A stretch of DNA of 64,000 bases from a bacterium (GCA_029933125.1 JAOZOU010000001.1:456702-520701); one strand, 5' to 3'. Positions 33,570 through 44,091 are shown, numbered from the stretch's first letter. A program made the numbers and translations. The notes: a model not told the origin generated them from the letters alone.

Positions 33570-34363
33570 GGACGGGGTTTGGCAAGAGTTTTATCGGCTG
33601 TGGTGGCAGCAGTATGAGTGCATCTACGGTTTGCAGGATAGTTAGAGGGTTGGATGGTATGGGAGTATAAGAGTCGGCAGTTGAGAGATGAGTATTTACC
33701 GTTGGATGGAGTGAGCGAGGGCCAGTTGGAGTTAAGCGGCGAGTGGTGTTGTGTGCGATAGGGATAAGAGCGGATGGTACCAAGGAGGTAATCTCCTATA
33801 GGGAGGCTCAAGCGAGATAGTGTCTCTGGGTGGGAAGCATTTTTGAGGGACATGAGCGATAGGGGCTTACGGGGCAAGGGCTTGAGGTTGATAGTGAGTG
33901 ATGATGCGCCTGCCTGCCTGTGCGTCGCACGCAGACAGGGGCTGATGCGCGCCCTTGAGATGGTGTATCCGTGGGTGGCACATCAGTTGTGCTGGGTGCA
34001 CAAGATGTGGAATGTTTTGGGTAAGGTTCGTAAGGTGGATCATGAAGGCCTTAAGCGTGGACTCAGGGCGATATATGAAGCCCGGAGCCGCAAGGCTGCT
34101 TTGGAAGCCTATCTTAGGTGGGCGAGGAGGTGGAGAGGCATCTTGAGGAGTTGCTCAACCTGTTTCCGTGTCCTGCCCATCACAGGCGCTATATAAGGAG
34201 TGTGAACCTGATTGAGCGGTCATTCAGGGAGGTCCGGAGAAGGACAAGACCCATGAGTACATTTACTCCTGACAGTTGTGACCGGATCATCTTCGGAGTG
34301 ATATCTAAGATGAACATGCAACGTAGGAGATCAGCCCCAAAAGAATCTGCGAACAAACCTTGA
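33570..34363 (+). pseudogene. IS256-family transposase, copy 2, internally deleted
   Basis: A stub matching the transposase N-terminus (TTTGGCAAGAGTTT near 33580) is fused by deletion to the middle part (AGTGCATCTACGGTTTGC near 33618). The C-terminal frame 33843-34196 and 34118-34363 follows with another small deletion. The right end GCGAAC finishes at 34354. The same frameshift as in copy 1 lies near 33820, and palindromic repeat copy C is present. It cannot encode active transposase. Confidence 0.85.
33913..33939 (+). repeat. 27-bp palindromic repeat, copy C
   Basis: CCTGCCTGTGCG then TCGCACGCAGACAGG, at the same site in IS256 copy 2 as copy B in copy 1, so this pair descends from one insertion. 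Confidence 0.75.
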
Positions 34364-34386
34364 TGCTACCGGAAGACCGCACATTC

Positions 34387-35736
34387 TTAAGTTACAGCGG
34401 GGACGTCCGACGGCGCACGCCACATTGTATAGAGCATCGCACCACACAGTAGGAACAGAGCATATAGGCTCCCGCCGGTAACAACCGGTCCTAATGGCCA
34501 CTTGAGAAGCATTGCCCAGAGGTGATTGAGGCGTGAAAGTCCGACCAGCGAATAAGCAACAACGGTTATGGTCCGATAGTTTATGCCTCGCTTCCAAAGC
34601 CATGCCATCGCTGGCATTAGAAGGACGTGGTTGTACCTCTCCATGTGAGGGAAGCAGACCAGAACAAGCATGGCAAACAGGTACAGCAGTGGTTCTGGAT
34701 CAGCACCAGGCTTCCTGAACACCAATGCAAAGAAAAGACCCAGTAGGAAGAGGACGATGAGTCCACTAATTATCGACACTTGGGTGCTGGATAACTCCCA
34801 GGCAGGCTTCCAGATTACCCTCACGCGCTTCTCCGGATCCAATGCTGGTATCGAATACTCTCTTGACTGGGATAGTCTGGCTATGAAGCTGCGGAGTCCC
34901 TGATCATCAATATAGACATTCTGAGTTAGTTTCTCGGTTCTCGCCGGCAGAAATCTGGTCCAGTACACCTTCGACATCGAATACCTGTGAACAGTTGTAG
35001 CACCGAAGGCAACTGCTACCAGGGCTAGTGATAACACAACAAACTTCCGTCGGCGCAAGATGAGCAAAGGAACAATCCACATAAGAGGGAACACTTTTGC
35101 TGCGGAGGCAAACATATATCCGAGTGCGCCTCCAGCGGAGAAAAGCTTGTCCGAAGCGAGGGTGCGACCAATCAATAGCACTGCTGGAAGCAACACGATT
35201 GAGTTTTGTCCAAGGGTAAGCGACAGCATGCACGGACCGAATGAGATGACACATGGGCTCAGGATAGCAACGGCAGTTATCTGCCTAGACCGTCGCTTTG
35301 AAGCAAAGGATGGGTTCGATATCCTCAGGAGGATATATGCAGAGTATATGAGCATCACAAGTAGCAGGATCAACCAGAGTTTTGCCGCTATCGGGAACCG
35401 GAGCTTCGTGAATGGATAGTTAAGAGCCGCCCAGGTGGGAGTACTATGATATGTAGGAACATCCAGGTAGAGCCCTTCGTTGGTTGTCAATGAAGCTATA
35501 AGATCTGGCTCAAACGGGTAAGGCAGGCTATCGAGTCTGTACGCCCATGCTGCAACGTAATAAGAGGCAAAGTCAACCAGTTTTGGCTTCGGAACGAGAC
35601 GATCCAATCTCAGGACGGCGGTCCCGAAGTTAGTTATTACCCCGATCAATGCCAATATCAGAAGGAGTAGCCACTGGTTTCCAAGGCTTTCCTTCAAGCG
35701 AGTGACCAAAGCGGGCAAAGAGGAATCCCCCAGCAA
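34387..35736 (-). CDS. GT87-like (DUF2029) membrane mannosyltransferase-type protein
   Basis: The 449-residue protein has around ten transmembrane helices. The early luminal motif VDFASYYVAAWAYRL is typical of GT87 polyprenol-phosphate-mannose-dependent transferases, which use a conserved Asp in this loop. The annotated start is TTG with a weak ribosome-binding site, so the N-terminus may be misplaced by a few codons. It lies between two IS256 fragments and may belong to a former glycan cluster with the FkbM gene. Confidence 0.75.
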   Translation of the reverse strand: MLGDSSLPALVTRLKESLGNQWLLLLILALIGVITNFGTAVLRLDRLVPKPKLVDFASYYVAAWAYRLDSLPYPFEPDLIASLTTNEGLYLDVPTYHSTPTWAALNYPFTKLRFPIAAKLWLILLLVMLIYSAYILLRISNPSFASKRRSRQITAVAILSPCVISFGPCMLSLTLGQNSIVLLPAVLLIGRTLASDKLFSAGGALGYMFASAAKVFPLMWIVPLLILRRRKFVVLSLALVAVAFGATTVHRYSMSKVYWTRFLPARTEKLTQNVYIDDQGLRSFIARLSQSREYSIPALDPEKRVRVIWKPAWELSSTQVSIISGLIVLFLLGLFFALVFRKPGADPEPLLYLFAMLVLVCFPHMERYNHVLLMPAMAWLWKRGINYRTITVVAYSLVGLSRLNHLWAMLLKWPLGPVVTGGSLYALFLLCGAMLYTMWRAPSDVPAVT

Positions 35737-35932
35737 GAATGCCTATTTATGGAATCTCCCTCTCGAATCTATACACTGTAATGAATAGTGTTGTCAATGC
35801 AGAGCCTTGAAAGAGGTAAATCGGGCTCACATTTAGTGCAGTTGTTCTTCCCTCAAATAGACGATATTGCATCTTAATTGTTGAAGTGGCACAGGATTGG
35901 TTAAGTTTGACCATTGGGTAGTTTACGCCAAT

Positions 35933-36139
35933 GTTCGCAGATTTGGGTTTGAAGGGGAGGGAAGTGGGGTGTCCGCCCGAGAGAAAACCCTTTGGGAGAA
36001 GGAAGACACCCCATGAAATAACTTTACTTAGGTCATAGAGACGTCAATGAGGTTTGGTAAGACTTTAATCGGCTGTGGCAGCAGCAGGCAGACAGTGATA
36101 TGCGTATTTTGCTGAAGCGGATGCTTGAGCGATTCAGTG
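35933..36139 (+). mobile_element. IS256 fragment, copy 3 (left end only)
   Basis: GTTCGCAGATTTGGGTTTGA opens a 207-nt fragment that includes the leader hairpin (GGGGTGT ... ACACCCC) and the first codons of the transposase, here with a stop after the second codon pair (ATGAAATAA). It is truncated by the following pseudogene. Confidence 0.8.
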
Positions 36140-36148
36140 TGGTCCATC

Positions 36149-37598
36149 CTACTCCCTGGATCTCACCGATTCCCGAATGAACAGCGTGTATATGTCTCCT
36201 TCAGCTGAGAAGGCGATCTGCGTTCCATCAGGCGACCATGCAGGCCACCGCTCGATAAGATCAGGTGTATCTGTAAGCCGGACTCTGCCTGTTCCGTCAT
36301 AAGCTACAATGTAGAGATCCGATGCCACGATGGTCACTCCATCATCCCTTGTAACCTCGTAAACAAGTCTATGCGCGTCAGGTGACCAGCTGGGATTGCT
36401 TCCGTATTCCAGGTTGACTCTCTGCGTGCCATCAACTCTGGCTACACCTATGCTACCGCCATGTTCCAAGCAGCCATGGCAGACCCTGTGGCTATCCGGA
36501 GACAAAATGGGATTGAAGCAACGCTCATCAGGTCCAGAGACGGCAATTCTGTCGCCCCCGTCAGGTCGGGAGACAAAGATCTGGAGATTCAGTAGAAGTG
36601 CTGGCGACCATGGCAACGGGTTCCCTCCGGATCAGCGAGACCGCCAGATCGGCGCCATGAGCCTGTCCGAGGGTACCGTTTCGATCCGCTTGAAACGCAA
36701 TGGTCCCGTCCTCAGAAATCCACTGAGGGGCTCTTAGGAACCCTTCAAAATCAGTTATCTGCCGGACCTCCTTATCTTCCGTATCTATCACCTTGATAGC
36801 GAAATACCGCTCGCCCTCGACCGTCTTTTCCGCCAAGTAGGCAATGTAGCGACTATCTGGTGACCAGGCGAACCCGTGGGTGGGAGTCCGATCGGACGTC
36901 AACCGCTCAAGCCCTGTTCCATCCGAGCAGATCTTCCAGATACCCATCCCGTTACCTTGAATCATGGCAATAGACCGTCCATCCGGAGGCCAAGTTGGAC
37001 AGATGAATCCACGGCGCTTCCATTCGCCGGAATATCGCGTCAGTCGCAACAGACGAAGAGGCTCAGCTACCGGGGGTGGATCACCGTTTATGCCACCACC
37101 GTAGGCTCTGATGGCGTCAATCTGCTTGTGTGACCTATCGAGAAGCAGAATCCTCTCCACACCGTCGATCTCCACTGGTCTAAGCCTGATATAACCCAGT
37201 GATGCCCTACCTTCCCTGAGCCACAAGTTCCAGTAGCCTACACTCACTGGCACCTTAGCAGCTCGACCAGAAATCTCAGGAAATTCCTCATCAGAACCAA
37301 GCAACTCCCAGCCACGGGAGGGATGAAAACCTCCAACCATCACAACTAAACTATCCTCTGAAACCAACTCATAGCCCAATTGATAACCACTCACCAAACA
37401 ACCAGGGATGCTCTCTATCACAACATGGGCACGTATGATACCTGACCCATGGTAGGCATCCACAATCTCTGTAAGGTCAGGCTGAAGTGAGTTGCTGAAG
37501 TGGATTCTTACAACACCACCCTGATCTGCCATCGCTGTTGGGCAAACCAAGGCAACGAGCAATCCGAACGCTGTAATTGCTGCCAGGCAGCTCCTCAT
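36149..37598 (-). pseudogene. Secreted TolB/WD40-like beta-propeller protein, frameshifted
   Basis: The N-terminal frame (37598-36561) starts with a signal peptide, a cohesin-like domain (VVRIHFSNS, VGGFHPSRGWELLG), then propeller blades (TWPPDGRSIAMIQ, FAWSPDSRYIAYLAEK). The frame breaks near 36600 and continues in another frame (36616-36149) with IFVSRPDGGDRIAV, PSWSPDAHRLVYEV and PAWSPDGTQIAFSAEGDIYTLF. One indel explains both parts. The gene has a good GGAGGGG ribosome-binding site and was probably a surface protein. The two halves could also be read as separate products, but the blade interrupted at the junction argues against it. Confidence 0.75.
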
Positions 37599-37847
37599 GC
37601 AGCCCCTCCAATCAATTCAGTTACACGATACCGAATCAGACACCACCGTCAAGCAAGAACGCATTCCCGTTTGCGCGCCGAATCGCTGAGGTGGTGAGGA
37701 GATGATGACTCACATGGGTTAAGCGGGGTCCCCTCAAATCTCCATCTGGAGTGAAAGAAGGATTGTATTCGAATGAGGCATGCGAAGGGTATTTCTATTC
37801 TTACTTAGAGAGTCACATGATCTGCCAGATTCTTCGGAGATGATAGT

Positions 37848-38578
37848 ATGCTTCCAGACATTCCGTCTGTGGTAGGAATTATCACAAGCCGCAACCTTGT
37901 GATATCGACTGCCATAGTGGTTGTGTCCGGGGTTGCAGCAAGGATACTCACAGCAATACTTGTCCGGCTGCGGGCTTCGCTGAGCAATGTCAGCAACCCG
38001 ATCTGTGTTCTCGTCTTCACAATCTCGATCTTCATCGGCTCAAGAGGACTCAAGGTGAGTGAGAACATCGCCCAAGTGAAGACGCAGTTGCGTATGTTGC
38101 AATTGTGCTTGCCTCCGCCTACCTCGTGACAAAGATATCCCAGGTGTTCTTGCTCTGGTATTCGTCCAATGTTGCCTCGCGCACTGAAACAAGGATTGAT
38201 GATGAGTTTCTACCCCTGTTTCAACTTCTCATCAACACAAGTGTGTAAACACTTGCCCTTGTCATGATACTCGCTCACCTTGGGCAGAACATATGGGCAA
38301 TAATCACAGCTCTCGGTGTAAGCTCGTTGGCCATTGCACTGGCTTCCAAGGAGATACTATAGAACACCTTTGCCGGCTTCATAATCCTGATTGATCGACC
38401 CTTCACAATCGGTGACAGAATCAAACTCGCCCGTGGGGAGATAGGCATCATCAAGTACATTGGTCTCTGGAATACAAAGATCCGAATGGAAACCGATGAC
38501 AGGCAGCTCCTGATCGTTCCCAACCTCGAGATAATGCGCACCCGAATCCAAAACTTCACCGAAGAAAAATTCCAATAG
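37848..38578 (+). pseudogene. MscS-family mechanosensitive channel, decayed
   Basis: Conceptual translation gives hydrophobic helices and then ALGVSSLAIALASKEIL-stop-NTFAGFIILIDRPFTIGDRI, the TM3 and beta-domain signature of MscS-like channels, continuing to VPNLEIMRTRIQNF. Lesions are a frameshift near 38090, TAA near 38246 and TAG near 38360. The C-terminus is missing or ends at 38578. Confidence 0.8.
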
Positions 38579-39004
38579 TGGGTCTGAGTAAGAAACTGCG
38601 GAGACAATTAGCCGTAGAACCCCCGAGGATATCTAAGCATGCCCAGGTTCCGACGTTCCGGGCAGTGCGCACCCTCTATTCGCTTCATAAAGAATGCGCA
38701 ACCACCCCAAAGGACAGAACTATTTGGACCAAATAGAGGAGGCACGTGACCACGGGTAGCCGCTTGAGCGATGATGGGCTATCACCCCAGGCAAACCTCC
38801 ACAAGAGATTGTGGTGTCCCCTAGCGGGAACCAATGTAAACCTACCTGACACGAGTGTCAAAAATGATTACACCGGCGTGGTACGCACTGCTACACTCAC
38901 CCGGCTCACAGCTCTGCGAATTAGACTACCCACATTCGTCTACGAATTCCCGACAATTGATGGCCTTTGAACAGTCGGAAACACTGAACCCTGGTTCCCC
39001 ATAG
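38579..39004. other. Non-coding stretch
   Basis: About 425 nt. One 74-codon plus-strand frame (38746-38970) has no ribosome-binding site or recognisable feature. Nothing else was seen. Confidence 0.4.
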
Positions 39005-39304
39005 CTATCCTCGGTCATGCTTCCTGAGCAGCTTCCGCCACTCCCACAGCAGCACTATAAGCACCCAGGTCGGACCGGCAGGAGCCAGCAAACGAAGCCA
39101 AGAGGGTCCTAGATCACGATTGACCAGCACCACCGAGATGGTTACAAGTACAGTGGTTACAGACACAAGCAGAAGAAGTGCCTGCAAAAGTTTTTCTCTC
39201 GTCCAGCCGTAGTGTAAAGCAGCCAGGTGAATAATCGTTACAGCTATGCCAGCACCGGCCCCTGTCAAACTAGCCATCCAGGCTCCAACTGGAATTTCCT
39301 CCAT
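39005..39304 (-). CDS. Small membrane protein, unknown function
   Basis: The 99-residue protein has three hydrophobic segments (about 8-30, 42-60 and 68-88) and a basic C-terminus (WEWRKLLRKHDRG). GGAGGGG precedes the ATG. No family recognised. Confidence 0.65.
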   Translation of the reverse strand: MEEIPVGAWMASLTGAGAGIAVTIIHLAALHYGWTREKLLQALLLLVSVTTVLVTISVVLVNRDLGPSWLRLLAPAGPTWVLIVLLWEWRKLLRKHDRG

Positions 39305-39374
39305 GACACACCCCTCCAGCTAAAGCTACCTATCCATCCAACAATGTCCCTAAGGCCTGAAGGCCCTACAGGTA

Positions 39375-39809
39375 CTATGATTCAGGACATACTGGGCAAA
39401 CTGTGGCACTTCCAGGCAACGTAGGATCAACCACCATCGGCGGAGTGTTGTCTCCGCATTCTCTTAGACACAACGTCTTAGGTACACATCCCGAGATGAC
39501 GCAGCCGCTCATCAAGCACGCACTCCCCAGACAGGTACTCCCTGAGCAACCCGAGCCAAGACAGATGCTACCAAAACAACCGCTCCCAATGCAAACGCTT
39601 CCAAGACAGATACTCCAGGGCGGCACCACGCTCGGAGCCAGGTCATCCCCCTGGGGAGCCTCTTCCCGGGCATCATCATAGGTCTTCTCCCAGCTCGTAA
39701 GAGTTGCCTCAAGCTGGGCAGCAAAGAGTGGTGAGTAGTCGCCTGTCCGAGCAACGGGAGCGACTAAGCCAATCACTAACAGAAAGACTAACAGCTTAAG
39801 CCGACACAT
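39375..39809 (-). CDS. Secreted protein with tandem Cys pentapeptide repeats
   Basis: ATG 39809 is chosen because GGGAGGTGAAAG lies just before it and it opens a signal peptide (MCRLKLLVFLLVIGLVAPVA); the product is 144 residues. After an acidic linker the C-terminal half is a run of pentapeptides starting with Cys: CLGSV, CIGSG, CFGSI, CLGSG, CSGST, CLGSA, CLMSG, CVISG, CVPKT, followed by four more Cys. The regular five-residue step suggests a compact beta-helix or a heavily cross-linked or modified peptide. No maturation enzyme gene lies next to it. Function unknown. Confidence 0.7.
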   Translation of the reverse strand: MCRLKLLVFLLVIGLVAPVARTGDYSPLFAAQLEATLTSWEKTYDDAREEAPQGDDLAPSVVPPWSICLGSVCIGSGCFGSICLGSGCSGSTCLGSACLMSGCVISGCVPKTLCLRECGDNTPPMVVDPTLPGSATVCPVCPES

Positions 39810-40214
39810 CACTTTCACCTCCCACTGTGTTCCCAAGAGGGTCTTAACCTCGCTTGCAGACTGAGCAAGAATCGTGCCAGCATTCCACATGCCCACTGGG
39901 TGGAGTGAGGAGGCTACATTCACGAGATCAATGGATAGCGTACCGATCAAGGGTGTTCTCCTCACGCTGTTTCCCATCCCTCGCTAATGTGGCTACGGTA
40001 CGGATTCCCACTCCGGAAGATTGGCGACTGGCATTCATTGAAAAAGCAGATGTGGATATCCCGATTTGCCAGGTGGAGATGCTTGCATTGTAAACACTGG
40101 GGCATCGGTACCGTCGTCATATCGCCATCCCGATGCTATACCCATCCTCTGTGAGCCCGCCTGCCTTCGAAACCATACATCGTGCTGAAGAAAGCCTTGC
40201 TGTCGCGCCTTGCT
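39810..40214. other. Non-coding stretch between the Cys-repeat gene and the restriction enzyme gene
   Basis: About 400 nt. The reverse frame of the Cys-repeat gene extends upstream to 39977 without a start signal. Nothing else was recognised. Confidence 0.4.
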
Positions 40215-43200
40215 CTACTGCGATGTTTCTGGCGATAACCTGATGACATTCTCCTCCACCGACGGATACAGAGCGTCAATATCCTTCTCGATCTCAAGGG
40301 TCAGCTTCAGTGCTGTTACTATACGACAGTAGGTACGAATCTCTTCGATGGTAAGCCTACGATCATTACGGTCCCTACGATCCTTGAGCCACTTTTCACA
40401 GACCTGATAGCCGCCAATCTGATACTCCCATACGTCTTGGGGAACCGGGGCGAAGTATTGAGTAGCGCTGATATAGACACGCTGCGCCCGCGGATCGTAG
40501 CGCAAGCCTTTCCTGCCTTTGCCAATGTTGCTATCGCCATCACCTTCGAAGCGGCAAGATGGCGGATCGAGCTCCGGCGACTTGAGAAGATGCATTGCAA
40601 CCAACCTTCCGCCGAGCACCGCCATCTGCTCAAAGATGGAAGCATCGGAGGTGAAGGGTACACGCGGAAAGTCTCTCCTCAGGAATTCAGCGTACTTGGT
40701 CCGGTACGTTGGAGCATACAAGACTGCGTAAACGTAGTGCAGGATCTGCTCAGGGCTGGGCGCTTTGCCGAGTACCTTGCCGAGTGCTGAAACAAGCGAG
40801 GACTTCAGGTTCGGAGCGCGATCGGCGCAGATGTGAGGCTGTTCGCCCGTTGGATAGGTGTAAGCGGGACAACTGAGGCTGCCGCCTCGATAGAAAAGGT
40901 TGAAATCGATAATAAACTCTGAACAGAATGCTAGGTTCCACCCTTGAAGCCCAATAACCTGCCCTTGGCGGCCAACGCTAAGCGCCAAATTCTCACCAGC
41001 AATCATGTGTTGCATAACTTCTGGTCGGGGCATACAGATGAAGCCTCGCGAGTGACCCGTATAGTAGGTGTAGCGAATGTCGAATGGGCGGTAAAGAATA
41101 GGCACAATCCGATCCCGAGTCGGACCGGACGCAAGCAGATCCTTTTGAGCGAGGGTGACTCTCCAGTCGCGGACATCTTTCCCCAAGCCATATGCCTTGC
41201 GAGCCAGTTCAGGATCCATTCTGCAGAAAGATCGAACCCTGTTCCACATCTCATCTGCGGTCCAGGCGATCGCCAGCTTGTCGCGCGCTGTGACTATCCC
41301 GACACTGTTGATCGGGAAGACCTCAGGTATTGGAACATAACTATTGTATCGCGCCTCAAGTGACACGTCATAAGGCACGAAAAGATAGAGCGGTGAGGAT
41401 GGCTTCAGCTCTCTCCATTCGGTCTGCGCTACATCGTGCTGATCAAGCCAGGCGTACTTTGCGTGACGTGTACCCCAGAGATCGGCATGGTACACTACAG
41501 CTTCATCCCGCGTTCCGCCATCACGCTTGACAAAGAAAGCGATAGCCACACCCTGCCTGATATCGAATACATTTTCGTCAGGGCTGCCGTCCGGGCACGT
41601 TTCCTTCTTCAGCGAGTTCCCGTGAAGATCGAGGATGTAGATTTCATCGAATGTGCGCATGAGGCTCTGCCTCATACCTCGGAACGTAGGATTGTCAAGA
41701 TATGAATGATTCGTAATCATGCCGACAACGCCTCGACCGGCTTGCTCGATCTTCCACTGGGCGAACCGTAAGAACTTGACATAATCATCCTGAAGCCACT
41801 TAGGATTCTTTTCCCCAAGCGGACGTTCATCGACAAAGTAGTAATCTCTGATGAGGCGTCCTATGAATGTCGGCTGCTTCCTCATGCCCAGGTCACGCCT
41901 GGCGACACGAGTAACTGGCTCAGCACCACCTCCCCGCTTCGGTTTCCAGCCGACGATGTACTGAGTGCCCCCGTTGATTTCGACAGGCTTTTCACTAGGG
42001 TTGCTAGAATGTCCAGAGTACGGAGGGTTTCCAAGAATAACGAGAATAGGTATCTCCTTCTTCACCTCACCAGCCAGATGGGATTCCTCAGCCAGAGAAC
42101 GGTAGAATGGCATTTCTGCCTGAGGGGACTCCTCCACTTCAAGAGCATTGGTAAGATAGAACGGCATGCGTTCATCCTCGCCAAGGCGGTGCCCAAGTTC
42201 TTCAAGGAAAAAGCCCATCTTGAGATGCCCAACAGCGTAGGGAGCCATCATGAGCTCGAAGGCGTAGAAGTTCTTCAGAATGTGGTCCTTCACGAAATCT
42301 CCCTTTCCTCCGCTTCCATAATTCTTCTCGAATTCAGCAACTGCCTCCTGAGCAGCCTTAGCAACAAAGGTCATGGTGCCAGCCGCAGGATCGAGGAGTG
42401 TGACCCCTCGAGAAGCTAGCCCGTCGCACTTTTCGAACTTCTCCTTAAGAAGGTCATGCAGTGATCGGACGATGAAGTTAACAACTGGCTCTGGAGTGTA
42501 GTAAACCCCACGCCTCTCACGCTCCTCCGGATCATATTGTGCCAGGAAAGTCTCATAGAAATGGACAATCGGATCACTGCCCCTACCCTCACGGTAGTAT
42601 CGGCTAAGGATACCCCTCACGTCAGCAATCGCCAGCACTTCGGTTATGTCATCCACACACCAGGCAAGCTCGTTCGGGAGATCCTCGAGTGAGATGAAAC
42701 GGAAAAGGTCGCGCAATACACCTATAGTGCGAGGGATGTTATCAAATGCAGACCTACGGGTGAACCCCTCATCTGTGCGCGTGCGAGCAGCGAAAAGCCC
42801 ATAGGTAATAGTCTGAGCAAAAAGATCGGCAAAGTCTTGCTCTGCTAGCGTGGCAATGAGATAGGTTCGAAAAGCCTTCATGAAACCCGAAAGGCGGGCC
42901 CCCTTTTGCCTCTCGTCTGCCTTCAGCCTTTCCTTCTCAAGCTCCTGCAAGATGACATCTCGCAGGAAGCGTGTGCGTTTAGCGAGTTCGACTGCTAGCG
43001 ATTCAGCAGTAGGAGGGCTGGGGAGTGAGAAGCCCAGAAAGTGGTCGAGAAGAGACCATAGTTCGTCAGGCTTCTGTACAGGAGGAGTTGCGCGCACTTT
43101 GTTTAGGATCTTAGGGATCCCCGCCTTTACCTCTAGCACTGGCTCACTATTTCGGTACAACCTGAATTCAAGGAAGTTCGTGAGGACAAGATTGGGGAAT

Positions 43201-43517
43201 GTTGAGCGGTATCGCTCCACCTGGTCGGAATGCTCTACATTATCCAGCTTCGCCGTTGGAGGCTTTGCCTCGATGTAGCCGATGATGCGGTCCCTGCCAT
43301 TCCATATGCGAAAATCGGGATTCCCTGCATCTGTCGGTTTGGGAAGTACCGTAATGTGCACCTCTGTCCTTCCCAGAGCCTTGGCAACCTTCTCCAACAT
43401 TTCCTTAAGCACGTGGTAGAAACTCTCCTCTCGAGCGTCGCCTTGCACGGCAACGGCCGACAGCCCTCTGAGGTATTTCTCAAAGATCTCTTTGGGACGT
43501 AGGTAATTTCTTTTCAT
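40215..43517 (-). CDS. Type ISP-like single-chain restriction-modification enzyme (helicase-less)
   Basis: The 1100-residue protein has an N-terminal PD-(D/E)xK-type nuclease region, NPDFRIWNGRDRIIGYIEAK at residues 66-86. A helical spacer follows, then an N6-adenine methylase with motif I LLDPAAGTMTF near 374 and NPPYSGHS near 497. The C-terminal 500 residues resemble the Type ISP specificity domain (RPFDIRYTYYTGHSRGF; SATQYFAPVPQDVWEYQIGGYQVCEKWLKDRR). It lacks the helicase of classical LlaGI-type enzymes, so it is closer to a large Type IIG form. It is monocistronic and intact within a decayed region, which suggests recent acquisition or active selection. Confidence 0.88.
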   Translation of the reverse strand: MKRNYLRPKEIFEKYLRGLSAVAVQGDAREESFYHVLKEMLEKVAKALGRTEVHITVLPKPTDAGNPDFRIWNGRDRIIGYIEAKPPTAKLDNVEHSDQVERYRSTFPNLVLTNFLEFRLYRNSEPVLEVKAGIPKILNKVRATPPVQKPDELWSLLDHFLGFSLPSPPTAESLAVELAKRTRFLRDVILQELEKERLKADERQKGARLSGFMKAFRTYLIATLAEQDFADLFAQTITYGLFAARTRTDEGFTRRSAFDNIPRTIGVLRDLFRFISLEDLPNELAWCVDDITEVLAIADVRGILSRYYREGRGSDPIVHFYETFLAQYDPEERERRGVYYTPEPVVNFIVRSLHDLLKEKFEKCDGLASRGVTLLDPAAGTMTFVAKAAQEAVAEFEKNYGSGGKGDFVKDHILKNFYAFELMMAPYAVGHLKMGFFLEELGHRLGEDERMPFYLTNALEVEESPQAEMPFYRSLAEESHLAGEVKKEIPILVILGNPPYSGHSSNPSEKPVEINGGTQYIVGWKPKRGGGAEPVTRVARRDLGMRKQPTFIGRLIRDYYFVDERPLGEKNPKWLQDDYVKFLRFAQWKIEQAGRGVVGMITNHSYLDNPTFRGMRQSLMRTFDEIYILDLHGNSLKKETCPDGSPDENVFDIRQGVAIAFFVKRDGGTRDEAVVYHADLWGTRHAKYAWLDQHDVAQTEWRELKPSSPLYLFVPYDVSLEARYNSYVPIPEVFPINSVGIVTARDKLAIAWTADEMWNRVRSFCRMDPELARKAYGLGKDVRDWRVTLAQKDLLASGPTRDRIVPILYRPFDIRYTYYTGHSRGFICMPRPEVMQHMIAGENLALSVGRQGQVIGLQGWNLAFCSEFIIDFNLFYRGGSLSCPAYTYPTGEQPHICADRAPNLKSSLVSALGKVLGKAPSPEQILHYVYAVLYAPTYRTKYAEFLRRDFPRVPFTSDASIFEQMAVLGGRLVAMHLLKSPELDPPSCRFEGDGDSNIGKGRKGLRYDPRAQRVYISATQYFAPVPQDVWEYQIGGYQVCEKWLKDRRDRNDRRLTIEEIRTYCRIVTALKLTLEIEKDIDALYPSVEENVIRLSPETSQ

Positions 43518-43647
43518 CTGTATTCTAGCGTTTCGACCTAACTGCTAAGGCATCTCTGCTGAGCAATTCCTTGCCAATTAGCAACCCGAAGGCGTCTGAC
43601 GTACCTTTCGCACTCGCCAGGCTACCCGTGGGCTCCCTCCAGTCAAC

Positions 43648-44091
43648 TCAACGGTCATAGAGTGCCTTGAGCCGTCCCCAGGTGTTGCCTTCGCAGGCTG
43701 TGCCACACTCAACTGTAGCAACGAGTGTATCGGCAAAGACAGTGGGACCTCCCAATGAATCTGCAACTGTCATCACATACGGATAGATCGCGTCTGCAAC
43801 GAACTGTCCGGAATTGTCTCTGCCGTCCCAGCAAACCATGTGGAACCCAGCTGCCAGGTACCCCTTGACGAGACTTCTCAACACCGCAGTTGTGTCAGGA
43901 GTCCAGACTTCGAGTGTCACATACGCGGCCCGTGACATTTCAAACAGAATGCATGTGGTCGTATCCACCTGGGCGCAAAAAGGATTTGGTTCGTTCTGAT
44001 GAAGTACGAAGGATTGTTGCATTGGGAACTGAGCCAAGACAGCAGTTGAAATGGCAAGAATCAGAAAACCAGCCATTAGAATGAGACGCAT
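43648..44091 (-). CDS. Small secreted FlgD-like beta-sandwich protein with C-terminal KALY motif
   Basis: The 147-residue protein begins with a signal peptide (MRLILMAGFLILAISTAVLAQ). The mature part is a single FlgD-type domain: NEPNPF, YVTLEVWTPDTTAVL, FHMVCWDGRDNSGQFVADAIYPY. The last residues, NTWGRLKALYDR, match the end of another secreted protein in the window (49821-50312, STWSAIKALYH). GAGGAGGTGA precedes the ATG. Confidence 0.8.
   Translation of the reverse strand: MRLILMAGFLILAISTAVLAQFPMQQSFVLHQNEPNPFCAQVDTTTCILFEMSRAAYVTLEVWTPDTTAVLRSLVKGYLAAGFHMVCWDGRDNSGQFVADAIYPYVMTVADSLGGPTVFADTLVATVECGTACEGNTWGRLKALYDR

Noticed and set aside
43578-43766. 62-codon reverse frame near the 147-residue secreted protein
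   Set aside because: It is an out-of-frame shadow of the C-terminus of that gene and its downstream sequence.
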